This document shows, piece by piece, positions 7,210 to 16,278 of a stretch of 64,000 nucleotides of DNA (its first letter is position 1; each line of letters starts with the position of its first letter). This stretch comes from Prochlorococcus sp. AG-347-G20 (GTDB lineage Bacteria; Cyanobacteriota; Cyanobacteriia; PCC-6307; Cyanobiaceae): the NCBI GenBank assembly GCA_003281645.1, contig QCBJ01000001.1, positions 305,931 through 369,930 of the forward strand, written 5' to 3'. Under the pieces are notes generated by a model, which did not search any database, was not told the DNA's origin, and saw only the letters and a list, made by a program, of their open reading frames with translations. The translations under genes and the position numbers were made by a program.

Positions 7210-9513
7210 GTGAAAAATATGGAAAGCGTTCAATTAAGCATTACTGGAATGAAGTGCGGAGGTTGTGTTAGTACTGTTGAAAAAATATTAAATAATTCTG
7301 ATGGTATTGAAAATGTTTCTGTTAACTTGCTAACTGAAAGTGCATATTTTGAAATTACCCAGAAACATATAGAAATAGAAACAGTTCTCAAAAATCTAAA
7401 AGAGAATGGTTTCCCATCAAAGATTTACATAAATGATTTTTCAAAAAAAATAAATAAGGCAGAATTAGAAAAAAAAAAGAAATGGAATAATCAATGGAAA
7501 AAACTTACTTTTGCTTTATTACTTTTATTTTTTTCAGGTTTAGGTCATCTAGCAGAAGGAAGATATGTAAATTTTCCAATATTAGGTAATATATTTTTTC
7601 ACGCCTCATTAGCAACATTAGCTCTATTATTTCCTGGCAGAGGAATAATTATTAATGGATTTAAATCATTTTTTAAGAACTGTCCGGATATGGATTCTCT
7701 AGTAGCTCTTGGAGTAACTAGCGCATATACAACAAGTCTTCTATCCTTAATATTTCCTGCCACTGGTTTTCCTTGTTTTTTTAATGAACCAGTTATGCTC
7801 TTAGGTTTTATTTTGATTGGGCGTTTCTTAGAGGAAAGGGCAAGATACCAAACTGGATCATCCATTGGAGAGTTATTAGATCTTCAACCTGAAATGGCAA
7901 ATATCTTCACAGAAGATAATCAGATTAAATCAATAAGAGTAAATACTTTAAGACCTGATCAAGAGATTCAAGTTTTAGCAGGTGACAGAGTGCCTGCTGA
8001 TTGCATTGTTACTCAAGGTAGTTCATATGTTGATGTTTCACATATTACTGGCGAATCCAAACCTATTGAGGTAAAGGAAGGTGAAAATCTATCTAGTGGG
8101 TCTTTAAATCTTAATTCAACTCTTAGACTTAAAGTACAAAAGGTTGGAGGGGATTCTTCTCTTGCAAAACTAGTAAATCTTATTGAGTCTGTAAACGCTA
8201 GAAAACCTCGCATTCAAAGAATTGCTGATGAAATTGCAGGAAGATTTACTTATTTTGTACTTATTTTTGCTACTTTAACCTTCTTCTTTTGGTGGAAGGG
8301 GGCAAGAAACATTTGGCCAGATTTATTAATTCATAATCATCAACTCATCACTCACTCAAGCCATACACTTCATAGTTCGCTTGGTAGTAATGCTGAGAAT
8401 TTCCTCAGTTTAGCCATTCAATTGTCAATTGCTGTTTTAGTAATAGCTTGTCCTTGTGCATTAGGTTTAGCCACCCCAACTGTAATAACTGTAGCATCAG
8501 GTAAAGCAGCAAAAAAAGGAGTTTTATTTAAAGGCGGGGACAAAATAGAAATGGCTTCAAAAATTAATCACATTATTTTTGACAAGACAGGGACATTAAC
8601 AAAAGGTAAGCCTTTCATTGTTGATTATAAAAATAATGATGATCATTCATTTTTATTAAGAATAGCTGCCAGCTTAGAAAAGGAAAGCAGACATCCAATC
8701 GCAGATGCCCTAATTCAAGAGGCAAAAAAACAAAATTTAAGTTTATTTCCAATAAAAAAAATTTTCACTCATTCAGGTCGAGGTATTTCTGGAGAACTAG
8801 AATCAATTAATGGACTTATTAACATTGGAAATATTGAATGGCTATTAAGTAAAGGAATAATTATTGATAGTGATGCAAAAAAAGTCATTGAAAATGAAGA
8901 GACAAAAACGAATACTATCATTGGAGTAAGTCTCAAAGATAAGTTATTAGGCTTTATCTTCCTAGGAGATTTACTAAGAGATGATTCAATTAAAACAGTT
9001 CAAAATTTAAGAGAAAACAAATTTAAAATTAATATTTTAAGTGGAGATAGGAAACAAACAGTTTTAGCTCTAGCAAAAAAAATTGGGTGTAAAGAAACAG
9101 AAGTAAAATGGGATCTTCTTCCTGAAATGAAGTTAAAGACTATAGAAAAATTAAAAATTAATAATAAAGTAGCAATGATTGGTGATGGAATTAATGATGT
9201 CCCAGCTTTAGCATCCTCAGACTTAGGAATTGCGGTGGGATCAGGAACTCATATAGCCAAGGCAAATGCAGATGTCGTATTGATGGGAGATCAACTAAAT
9301 GGATTACCCTACGCCTTAAATCTTGCAAAAAAAACTATAAGAAAAATAAAGCAAAATCTAACATGGGCTTTTGGTTACAACTTACTAGCTATACCTTTAG
9401 CCGCCGGCATTTTATTCCCAAAATACGGTATTCTTCTTACTCCCTCAATAGCTGCATTATTGATGGCTATTAGCTCTATTACAGTTGTAATTAATGCATT
9501 ATCTTTGGATTAA
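7210..9513 (+). CDS. Copper-type P1B ATPase
   Basis: A heavy-metal-transporting P-type ATPase of 767 residues from the GTG start (764 from the ATG at 7219). An N-terminal HMA domain carries the metal site Cys16-x-x-Cys19 in 'GMKCGGC'. The membrane part holds the Cys414-Pro-Cys416 transport motif typical of the Cu(I) class. The cytoplasmic part has the phosphorylated Asp458 in 'DKTGT', the His495-Pro of the nucleotide domain and 'GDGIND' near 658. In cyanobacteria such pumps (CtaA or PacS) feed copper to plastocyanin and cytochrome oxidase; I cannot tell which one this is. Its stop abuts the start of tmk. Confidence 0.93.
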   Translation: MKNMESVQLSITGMKCGGCVSTVEKILNNSDGIENVSVNLLTESAYFEITQKHIEIETVLKNLKENGFPSKIYINDFSKKINKAELEKKKKWNNQWKKLTFALLLLFFSGLGHLAEGRYVNFPILGNIFFHASLATLALLFPGRGIIINGFKSFFKNCPDMDSLVALGVTSAYTTSLLSLIFPATGFPCFFNEPVMLLGFILIGRFLEERARYQTGSSIGELLDLQPEMANIFTEDNQIKSIRVNTLRPDQEIQVLAGDRVPADCIVTQGSSYVDVSHITGESKPIEVKEGENLSSGSLNLNSTLRLKVQKVGGDSSLAKLVNLIESVNARKPRIQRIADEIAGRFTYFVLIFATLTFFFWWKGARNIWPDLLIHNHQLITHSSHTLHSSLGSNAENFLSLAIQLSIAVLVIACPCALGLATPTVITVASGKAAKKGVLFKGGDKIEMASKINHIIFDKTGTLTKGKPFIVDYKNNDDHSFLLRIAASLEKESRHPIADALIQEAKKQNLSLFPIKKIFTHSGRGISGELESINGLINIGNIEWLLSKGIIIDSDAKKVIENEETKTNTIIGVSLKDKLLGFIFLGDLLRDDSIKTVQNLRENKFKINILSGDRKQTVLALAKKIGCKETEVKWDLLPEMKLKTIEKLKINNKVAMIGDGINDVPALASSDLGIAVGSGTHIAKANADVVLMGDQLNGLPYALNLAKKTIRKIKQNLTWAFGYNLLAIPLAAGILFPKYGILLTPSIAALLMAISSITVVINALSLD

Positions 9514-10152
9514 ATGAAAGGAAAATTTATCGTTATTGAGGGCATTGATGGATGCGGTAAAACAACCCAAATAGATGAACTATCTAAATGGCTGCCTAAT
9601 AGTGGTCTGATAAAGAAAGGTTCTAAATTAATCACAACTAGAGAGCCAGGAGGCAGTCTTTTAGGGAAAAAACTTAGAGGACTTATTCTTGATAATAATG
9701 AAAATAACAAACCTTCATCTCTAGCGGAATTATTGCTTTATTCAGCGGATAGAGCTGAACACGTTTCCAAAATTATTTCACCTGCTTTAAATAAAAATGA
9801 TTGGGTAATAAGTGATAGATTTTCCGATTCAACCCTGGCTTATCAAGGTTATGGAAGAAATATAAATTTAGAAATAATTAAAAATATTGAATCTATTGTG
9901 TGTCAAGGAGAATCTCCTGATCTCACTTTCTTCTTAGAAATTTCTCCAGAAGAGAGTATATTCCGAAGAAAAAATGAAATTCCAGACAGAATAGAATCAG
10001 AAGGTATTAGATTTTTAGAAAAAGTAAATGAAGGCTTCAAACTAATTGCCAAACAAAAAAACTGGAAAGTAATATCTGCTTCACAAAATATAAAAACTAT
10101 TTCTAATCAAATTAAAGAGACTTTGATAAGCAATTTTTCTAATAACAAATGA
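9514..10152 (+). CDS. tmk: Thymidylate kinase
   Basis: A 212-residue dTMP kinase, making dTDP for DNA synthesis. The P-loop '[10 protein letters not shown]' is at residues 9-18. The DRF-type motif appears as '[18 protein letters not shown]', and 'TTREPGGS' contributes to the dTMP site. The gene starts one base after the stop of the copper ATPase and overlaps holB by four bases, so the three genes are probably one transcript. Length and motifs are ordinary for a bacterial Tmk. Confidence 0.96.
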   Translation: MKGKFIVIEGIDGCGKTTQIDELSKWLPNSGLIKKGSKLITTREPGGSLLGKKLRGLILDNNENNKPSSLAELLLYSADRAEHVSKIISPALNKNDWVISDRFSDSTLAYQGYGRNINLEIIKNIESIVCQGESPDLTFFLEISPEESIFRRKNEIPDRIESEGIRFLEKVNEGFKLIAKQKNWKVISASQNIKTISNQIKETLISNFSNNK

Positions 10153-11111
10153 TTGAGTTAAAAAAAAATAATTTTTTCTTGAATGAAGAAGTTAATACAT
10201 CTCTTAATAACATAATTAAAAACAAATCATTTGCTAATGGTTATATATTTTATGGTGCTGAAGGAGTAGGAAAAAAGCAAACTGCTCTTAAATTTATAAA
10301 AGAGATTTTCAAACAGTCTTCACCAAGCGAAAATGTTGAAGAGAGAATTACAAACAATAACCATCCTGATTTTTTAATTATTGAACCTACTTCTCTTTTA
10401 GCAACTAAAAGTTTAGGAAGTTCCGATCTTGAAAAAACAGTAAAAAGTGGATCTGAGATTATTAAAATTGCTCAAATACGTAATATCAAAACTTTTCTTA
10501 GTCAAAAATCAATAAACTCAGAAAAAAAAATTGTTTTAATTATTGATGCACATCTTTTAAACGAAGCAGCTTCAAATTGCCTTTTAAAAACGTTAGAAGA
10601 ACCTTGTAACGGAATTTTTATTTTACTAACATCTAAATTAAATCTTCTCTTAGATACGATCATCTCAAGGTGTCAAATCGTTAGATTTCGATCTTTTTCT
10701 AGTAAACAAATAAAGTCTATTTTGAAAGAATATCTAGATACTTCTAAATTAAATATTTATACAAAATTAAAATTTGAAGATTTAATAAACTCTGCAAATG
10801 GATCTCCAAATCAATTATTGAAAAATATTGAAATTTGGAATGATTTTTCAGATGAAATTATAAGTAAATTGGATTCTCCATTAAAAAATAGTCTGGAAAT
10901 ATTAGAAATATCTAAATCAATATCTGAAAAATTAGAAATTTTTCAACAGATTTATTTAGTTAATTTAATTCAAACTATTTGGTGGAGAAAAACAAAAAAT
11001 ATCAGTTTAGTTAAAAAACTTGAACATTTAAAATACCTCTTGAGAAAAAACATTCAACCAAGGTTGGCATGGGAAATTACTTTTCTAAAAATTTCAATGG
11101 AAGATATATGA
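10149..11111 (+). CDS. holB: DNA polymerase III delta' subunit
   Basis: A 320-residue clamp-loader subunit. It has a P-loop-like 'GAEGVGKK' (residues 36-43) and a sensor region '[12 protein letters not shown]'. The 'ISRCQIVRF' segment carries the SRC motif typical of clamp-loader AAA+ proteins. The four-Cys zinc module of the E. coli protein is not evident. The start codon overlaps the end of tmk by four bases; the tmk-holB pairing is common in bacteria. It ends two bases from rpaA, which comes from the other strand. Confidence 0.88.
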   Translation: MIELKKNNFFLNEEVNTSLNNIIKNKSFANGYIFYGAEGVGKKQTALKFIKEIFKQSSPSENVEERITNNNHPDFLIIEPTSLLATKSLGSSDLEKTVKSGSEIIKIAQIRNIKTFLSQKSINSEKKIVLIIDAHLLNEAASNCLLKTLEEPCNGIFILLTSKLNLLLDTIISRCQIVRFRSFSSKQIKSILKEYLDTSKLNIYTKLKFEDLINSANGSPNQLLKNIEIWNDFSDEIISKLDSPLKNSLEILEISKSISEKLEIFQQIYLVNLIQTIWWRKTKNISLVKKLEHLKYLLRKNIQPRLAWEITFLKISMEDI

Positions 11112-11113
11112 GA

Positions 11114-11896
11114 TTAATCAATTGCAGAATTTATCAAATCAGGATTTCTTGCTTGAATAAACTCTTGCCTAGCAGTTTCCACTTGAGAACCAATAGGTAA
11201 CTCAAGACAATATCCAGCACCGTATACAGTTTTTATATAATTAGGTTTACGTGGATCGGGTTCAAGTTTAGTCCGTAAGTGTCTGATATGAACTCTTATT
11301 GTCTCAATATCATCATCAGGTTCATATCCCCACACTTCTTTGAGGATTAATGCTGGAGATACAGTTTGACCATGCCTCTGCAAAAGACAATGAAGTAATT
11401 CAAATTCAAGATGCGTTAACCTAACAGGAGATTCAAACCACATGGCTTCAAACCTTTCCGGAACGAGAGTTAAAGGACCATAATTTAATATTTCTTGCTG
11501 ATTACTAGAATTTAATTGTGCTCTGTTGGTTCTTCTTAATAAAGCTTTTATACGTACATATAATTCTTCTAAATCAAATGGTTTAGTAATGTAATCATCT
11601 GCTCCAGAATTAAAACCAGTAACTTTATCTTTAAGACCTCCTAATGCAGTTATCATCAAAATTGGTATATTTGATGTTCTTTCATCCCTTCTTAGTCGCT
11701 GGCACAAAGTTAATCCATCAACACTTGGCAGCATTAAATCTAAAAGTATTAAATCTGGTGAATATTGAAGGGCTAATGCTTGTCCTTTAATTCCATCTTC
11801 AGCTTTTTGGACATCGAAACCAGAATGTTCTAGATGCCTAGCCACCAAATCACGCATATCACGATCGTCTTCAATTAAAAGGATTGAAATTTTCAT
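11114..11896 (-). CDS. rpaA: OmpR/PhoB-type response regulator RpaA
   Basis: A 260-residue response regulator. The receiver domain has Asp10/Asp11 and phosphoacceptor Asp53 in 'LLDLMLP'. The DNA-binding domain contains '[17 protein letters not shown]' and ends in '[12 protein letters not shown]'. The stretch '[16 protein letters not shown]' is characteristic of RpaA, the clock-output regulator phosphorylated by SasA in cyanobacteria. It stands alone with a 404-base gene-free stretch upstream that must hold its promoter. It is a paralogue of the RpaB gene about 6 kb away. Confidence 0.9.
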   Translation of the reverse strand: MKISILLIEDDRDMRDLVARHLEHSGFDVQKAEDGIKGQALALQYSPDLILLDLMLPSVDGLTLCQRLRRDERTSNIPILMITALGGLKDKVTGFNSGADDYITKPFDLEELYVRIKALLRRTNRAQLNSSNQQEILNYGPLTLVPERFEAMWFESPVRLTHLEFELLHCLLQRHGQTVSPALILKEVWGYEPDDDIETIRVHIRHLRTKLEPDPRKPNYIKTVYGAGYCLELPIGSQVETARQEFIQARNPDLINSAID

Positions 11897-12300
11897 ATTT
11901 ATAAACTATTAAATTAAGATTAATTTTTAGTATTATGATTCTCTCAAGAATTTATAAAGATTGCTGAATTAATGTAAACAATTTTATCAATTAGATTTTT
12001 GGAATAACTATTTGATAGCAATGGATTAGATAGAAATTCCAATTTTTAAAAAAAGTTGAAATTTTAGAATTTCTTTCGATTTTATTTACTTTTTCTTAAT
12101 AATCAAAGGATTATTAGAAACAAATGATGGATCAATTTGAAAGAATATCTATTTCATATTGCAATTTATGAGGTAAATAAAATTAAGTTAAATTGAGATT
12201 TCTAGTTGTCAAATAGTAATTAACTAAGTTTAAAGTTTATAATTTCTCCAGAATGTTTAAACTAATAATTTTGTCTATATTAAAAAAAATTTAAGTATTT
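11897..12300. other. Gene-free stretch upstream of rpaA
   Basis: 404 bases, extremely AT-rich, between the divergent starts of rpaA and a small unknown gene. I find no credible reading frame or tRNA. An 8-base perfect inverted repeat (AGAAATTC at 12032-12039, GAATTTCT at 12067-12074) surrounds a partly self-complementary A/T run and could form a hairpin. In DNA this AT-rich that may be chance. A small RNA cannot be excluded. Confidence 0.4.
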
Positions 12301-12660
12301 ATGAAAAAGAAGCCTATTATCTATTCTGATTTATCAAAAAAACAACTAGAAAATCTTAAAGAACTTTACATTCAAAAAAAAGTTGAATCGATGAGTCATC
12401 AAGAACTTAAACAATATGTACTAGAAATTATTTCTCATCAGATAAACGATACTATTGGCAAAGAAGAGGAAATGGAAGCATGGAGAGAAATGTCAGATTT
12501 TTTTGGAGAACAATTTGAAATAATTATCTTAGAAATACAAACAAAATTCATTGACGATAAAAACGAAATTGAAACAGAAATAGATTCTCAGAAACAAAGA
12601 ATAGAATTACTTGAAAGGAATAATTTCGATCAAGAGAAAAAGGATATGTGGGATGACTAA
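12301..12660 (+). CDS. Small charged protein of unknown function
   Basis: A 119-residue protein that I do not recognise. It is highly charged, with no signal peptide or membrane segment. It looks largely helical, with a central stretch 'MSHQELKQYVLEIISHQINDTIGKEEEMEAWREMSDFF' region and a coiled-coil-like C terminus (about residues 84-108) rich in Glu, Lys and Ile. The ordered hydrophobic spacing and a clean ATG argue that it is a real gene. It is isolated, with long non-coding DNA on both sides. Confidence 0.65.
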   Translation: MKKKPIIYSDLSKKQLENLKELYIQKKVESMSHQELKQYVLEIISHQINDTIGKEEEMEAWREMSDFFGEQFEIIILEIQTKFIDDKNEIETEIDSQKQRIELLERNNFDQEKKDMWDD

Positions 12661-13003
12661 AATTTCCTGAATAGTCTAGAAATTCAAATGATATAAATTA
12701 AAAATATGTCTTAATTGTAAAAAATGAAAATCAATCAAAGAACTTATTTTTATTTTTGTGGAGAATTTAATAAATGTTCCAATTACTGTTCTTAAAAACA
12801 GCTTTTTTTAATTTATAAAATTTAATTGCTCTTACCAAAATAAGATAATTTTTGACGTTCTATATACTGTTCTTAATAATATATCAAATATACTTGATTG
12901 TATCTTCGACTTACGACTATTTAACACAAAAAGAGATCAAATCAATAAATAAAAAAAGTCACCTTTTTAGGATGACTTTGAATAACTATTTGGAATTGAT
13001 AAA
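12661..13003. other. Gene-poor stretch between the small unknown gene and tRNA-Asn
   Basis: 343 bases with no clear protein gene. It holds the terminator of the tRNA-Asn gene (12949-12979). A 23-codon ATG-to-stop frame at 12724-12795 encodes a peptide with three Cys; I do not call it a gene. The rest is A/T-rich and featureless to me. Confidence 0.4.
12949..12979 (-). terminator. Intrinsic terminator downstream of tRNA-Asn
   Basis: Read on the minus strand, AAAGTCA pairs with TGACTTT, extended by a G-T wobble and a C-G pair. The stem is closed by a short A-rich loop and followed directly by a T run. It lies about 25 bases past the 3' end of the tRNA. Confidence 0.75.
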
Positions 13004-13075
<72 letters not shown>

Positions 13076-13124
13076 ATATAGATTGAATTTAGCTCTTTAA
13101 AGTACCTTATGACAAGTACAGAAT

Positions 13125-13799
13125 TTAATTATATTGAAATTTTGATGGTTCTTGCCAGCTTGATAAAAAACCATTTTTCAACTCTGCTACTGCATCAGCA
13201 TAAGTTAATTCTTCATAACGATGAGTAATCCACAAAGCTGATAAAGGTTTTTTATGGTCACTTGTAAGATTTTTAATAGTTTGTAAAACTTTTAATTGGC
13301 TGGTTTGATCAAGTAACGCTGTAGGCTCATCTAAAAGAATAAAATTTCTATTACTAATCAAAGCGCATGCAATAGTTAAGCGTTGTTTTTGTCCACCGCT
13401 CAAAGTATGAACTGGCCTTTTCTCAAAACCAGTCATTCCTACCTGATCAAGCACATATTCAATTTTTTTATTAATTTCATTTTGACTTATGTTTTGATTA
13501 ATATTAATCAGAAGTTCACTCCTACAATTTGGCATCAATATTTGATGATCAGGGTTTTGAAACACCATGCCAATATTTGCATTAGAGTCAATGACACCAT
13601 TTTGGGGTTTGATTATTCCATTAATTAATTTTAAAAGAGTACTTTTTCCACTCCCGTTTTTACCTACGACCATCCAAAATCCAGGTTTTTTTATTGATAA
13701 GTTACATTTAAAAATTAAATTTTCTTTTTCTCCAGGATATGAAAAAGAAACATCTTTGAATTTAATATGAGGTATTTCATTTTCAGGGGAATCTCTCAT
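13125..13799 (-). CDS. ABC transporter ATPase, energy-coupling-factor (CbiO/EcfA) type
   Basis: A 224-residue stand-alone ABC ATPase. It has Walker A 'GKNGSGKST' (46-54), Q-loop 'FQNPDHQI', signature 'LSGGQKQRL', Walker B 'FILLDEP' and switch 'WITHRYEE'. The 'QNPDxQ' Q-loop is typical of energy-coupling-factor ATPases that power vitamin or metal uptake with EcfT and an S component. No T or S component is in the window, so the substrate is unknown. It lies eight bases after the UPF0367-like gene and is probably cotranscribed with it. Confidence 0.85.
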   Translation of the reverse strand: MRDSPENEIPHIKFKDVSFSYPGEKENLIFKCNLSIKKPGFWMVVGKNGSGKSTLLKLINGIIKPQNGVIDSNANIGMVFQNPDHQILMPNCRSELLININQNISQNEINKKIEYVLDQVGMTGFEKRPVHTLSGGQKQRLTIACALISNRNFILLDEPTALLDQTSQLKVLQTIKNLTSDHKKPLSALWITHRYEELTYADAVAELKNGFLSSWQEPSKFQYN

Positions 13800-13807
13800 T
13801 AATTCTA

Positions 13808-14080
13808 TTAATCTATGTTGAGAGAAAATCCTGGTCTTTTAGCTCCTCCTGCTACTGACGATTTTTCATACATCTGAACAGAAATGATTTCTTTAGCTCT
13901 TACAGCAATTAATTTATCTTGCACTTTGTCACACCTTAATTCAATCAAGTTTGAGGATTCTGAAGTTTCATGCATATAACTTTTTATTTCATCATAAATT
14001 CGTTTTACATCATCAAATTCCTTCTTCTGAATTGATATTGGAAAAGGTGAATATCTCAGACTTAGTTCCAAGGAATACAT
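13808..14080 (-). CDS. UPF0367-like small conserved protein
   Basis: About 90 residues. The start at 14080 gives 'MYSLELSLRYSPFPISIQKKE', which resembles the beginning of the cyanobacterial UPF0367 family. An ATG two codons upstream (14086) is possible. Other family-like segments are 'LIELRCDKVQDKLIAV' and 'EIISVQMYEKS', with 'GGAKRPGF' near the C terminus. The function is not known. It sits just upstream of the ECF-type ATPase gene on the same strand. Confidence 0.75.
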   Translation of the reverse strand: MYSLELSLRYSPFPISIQKKEFDDVKRIYDEIKSYMHETSESSNLIELRCDKVQDKLIAVRAKEIISVQMYEKSSVAGGAKRPGFSLNID

Positions 14081-14232
14081 AATCATAATAAAAACTACTT
14101 CTTATATTACTAAATATTTTTACGCAGGAAGTTATTAAAATTAAATTCTTTTGAGAAAATTATATAAAAGATCCTTAAATACAATTATTATAAGTGTAGG
14201 AGATTTTATTTTGCATTTTAAAAAATAATTTC

Positions 14233-15201
14233 ATGGAAATAGCAAATGATATAACTTCTCTAGTTGGAAATACCCCATTAGTAAAATTAAATCGAATCAG
14301 AAAGTATTTTGAATGTTATCCAGAAATAATAGCAAAACTAGAAAGTTTCAATCCATCAGCTTCCGTAAAGGATCGGATCGCTTATTCAATGTTATGTAAA
14401 GCTGAAGAAGGAGGATTAATAACACCAGATAAAACAACTCTAATAGAAGCAACTAGTGGGAATACTGGCATCGCATTAGCAATGGTTGCCGCAGCAAAAG
14501 GCTATAAATTGATATTGACTATGCCGGATACGATGAGTATTGAGAGAAGGGCAATGTTAAGAGCATATGGCGCTGAATTACAGCTAACACCAGGGAAAGA
14601 CGGAATGAAAGGAGCTTTAGATTTAGCTAATGAGTTGTCTTCAACCATTGCAAATAGCTATCAATTTAATCAGTTTGAAAACTTTGCTAATCCAGATATT
14701 CATGAAAGAACGACTGCCCAAGAAATATGGTCCCAATCCAATAACAATTTAGATGGACTAGTGACAGGAGTAGGCACAGGAGGGACAATTACTGGTTGTG
14801 CACGTTTTTTGAAAAAAGTTAATCCAAATTGCAAAATTTATGCTGTAGAGCCCAAAAAAAGTGCTGTGATTTCCGGAGAAAAAGCTGGATCTCATTCGAT
14901 TCAAGGAATTGGAGCGGGTTTCGTACCGAAAGTACTTAATACTAAATTAATTGATGAAATAATAAAAATAGATGACGATGAAGCATTTTATTATGGGCGT
15001 TTATTAGCTCGCTTGGAAGGTCTTTTATCTGGTATCAGCAGCGGTGCAGCTTTAGCAGCAACTATAAAAATCGGAAAAAGAAAAGAACTAATTAATAAAA
15101 GATTAATAGTTATTCTTCCAAGTTTTGGTGAAAGATATTTATCAACAGCAATGTTTGAATCTAATACCTCAATTCAAGCCAGAAAAGATGGTTATCTTTA
15201 A
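14233..15201 (+). CDS. cysK: Cysteine synthase (O-acetylserine sulfhydrylase)
   Basis: A 322-residue fold-type-II PLP enzyme that makes cysteine from O-acetylserine and sulfide. Schiff-base Lys46 lies in 'PSASVKDRIA'. The substrate loop is 'EATSGNTGIALA' and the PLP phosphate site is 'GVGTGGTITG'. The length is typical for CysK/CysM. Together with cysH elsewhere in the window it belongs to assimilatory sulfur metabolism. A J-domain gene follows 16 bases later on the same strand. I cannot exclude a CysK2-type paralogue. Confidence 0.93.
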   Translation: MEIANDITSLVGNTPLVKLNRIRKYFECYPEIIAKLESFNPSASVKDRIAYSMLCKAEEGGLITPDKTTLIEATSGNTGIALAMVAAAKGYKLILTMPDTMSIERRAMLRAYGAELQLTPGKDGMKGALDLANELSSTIANSYQFNQFENFANPDIHERTTAQEIWSQSNNNLDGLVTGVGTGGTITGCARFLKKVNPNCKIYAVEPKKSAVISGEKAGSHSIQGIGAGFVPKVLNTKLIDEIIKIDDDEAFYYGRLLARLEGLLSGISSGAALAATIKIGKRKELINKRLIVILPSFGERYLSTAMFESNTSIQARKDGYL

Positions 15202-15217
15202 TGCATAATTTATAAAA

Positions 15218-15895
15218 ATGAGAAAAAATTTATATGAAGAATTAGGTCTAAAAAAAAATGCAACCAGAAGTGAAATTAAATCTTCATATCGCTCTTTAGT
15301 TAAACAACATCATCCCGATGCAGGCGGCCAGAAAGAACGATTTCTTGCAATACAAAATGCCTGGGAAACTCTAAATGACCCTATCAAAAAGAAACAATAC
15401 GATAGCAGTTTTTTCTCTTCCAGTTCATCAATTGATTCATTAAATGAAAATTGGGAAGAGAAATTTAATTCAAAAAAATATAATTCTTCAATTAAGGACA
15501 AAGAAGTTGAAACATGGATTAAAGAAATTTATAGTCCGATAAATAGATTAATTAGTCAAATCATTAAACCTTTGAATAATGAAATAAAAGAATTATCTGC
15601 GGATCCATATGATGACCAACTAATGGAAAATTTTTGCGGTTATATAATGCTTTCACAAAAGAAAATAGAAAAAGTTGAAAAAATTTATAACAAAAAAATA
15701 GTTCCAAAGTCTATTTCAGCTTTAGGCCTCGATCTTTATCATTGTTTTTCACAAGTTAAAGATGCGCTATCAGAATTTAATAGATATACACAAGGATACG
15801 TAGATAATTACTTATTTGATGGCAAAGAAATGATCAAAGAAGCAAAAAGAATACAATCAAAGATGTCTATAGAGAAAAAAAATAAAAAATTTTAG
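15218..15895 (+). CDS. J-domain (DnaJ-like) protein
   Basis: A 225-residue protein with an N-terminal J domain (about residues 3-62) including the HPD tripeptide (His32-Pro33-Asp34) that stimulates DnaK ATPase. There is no G/F-rich region, zinc centre or DnaJ C-terminal domain, so it is a type III J protein. The rest (about 90-225) is Lys/Glu-rich, probably helical and unassigned. It may recruit a DnaK to a specific client; the client cannot be read from the sequence. Confidence 0.9.
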   Translation: MRKNLYEELGLKKNATRSEIKSSYRSLVKQHHPDAGGQKERFLAIQNAWETLNDPIKKKQYDSSFFSSSSSIDSLNENWEEKFNSKKYNSSIKDKEVETWIKEIYSPINRLISQIIKPLNNEIKELSADPYDDQLMENFCGYIMLSQKKIEKVEKIYNKKIVPKSISALGLDLYHCFSQVKDALSEFNRYTQGYVDNYLFDGKEMIKEAKRIQSKMSIEKKNKKF

Positions 15896-15905
15896 ATATA
15901 AAAAT

Positions 15906-16142
15906 TTATTGAGTATATTCTTTAAGTTGATCTAATTTCAACCAAACATCTGGAACAGGTCTGCGCCATCGAACCTGAGCATATTCGTCTTTGACTGAAA
16001 GAATCTCTCCAGGACCTTCAAAGACATAATTAGGTAGATCATCATCACTAGCTAGCGCTTCGATACTTTTTATATAATTTTCTCTATCGACAAAAACTAA
16101 GCTTCCTTTCTTGAGAGGTTTCTTTGGAATAGAATCTGTCAT
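15906..16142 (-). CDS. ndhO: NAD(P)H-quinone oxidoreductase subunit O
   Basis: A 78-residue protein matching NdhO, a small cyanobacterial and plastid subunit of the thylakoid NDH-1 complex used in cyclic electron flow and respiration. Diagnostic stretches are 'KKGSLVFVDRENYIKSIEALASD', 'YVFEGPGEI' and 'PVPDVWLKLDQLKEY'. It is soluble, as expected for this peripheral subunit. It is a single minus-strand gene between two plus-strand genes. Confidence 0.93.
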   Translation of the reverse strand: MTDSIPKKPLKKGSLVFVDRENYIKSIEALASDDDLPNYVFEGPGEILSVKDEYAQVRWRRPVPDVWLKLDQLKEYTQ

Positions 16143-16278
16143 AATATATTCAAGAAAGTTATATGAAATTTATTATACAAAAACTTGTTTGAAAACTATT
16201 GAAAAAAATTTATACCGGAATAATAATTACAAACGTCTAAAAAATTTAATAGCCTTAAATGATAAACATCTATAAGAT

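Noticed and set aside
12785..12806. A-run and T-run around CAGC looking like a terminator
   Set aside because: The stem is only A-T pairs and there is no upstream gene close enough; chance in AT-rich DNA is likely.
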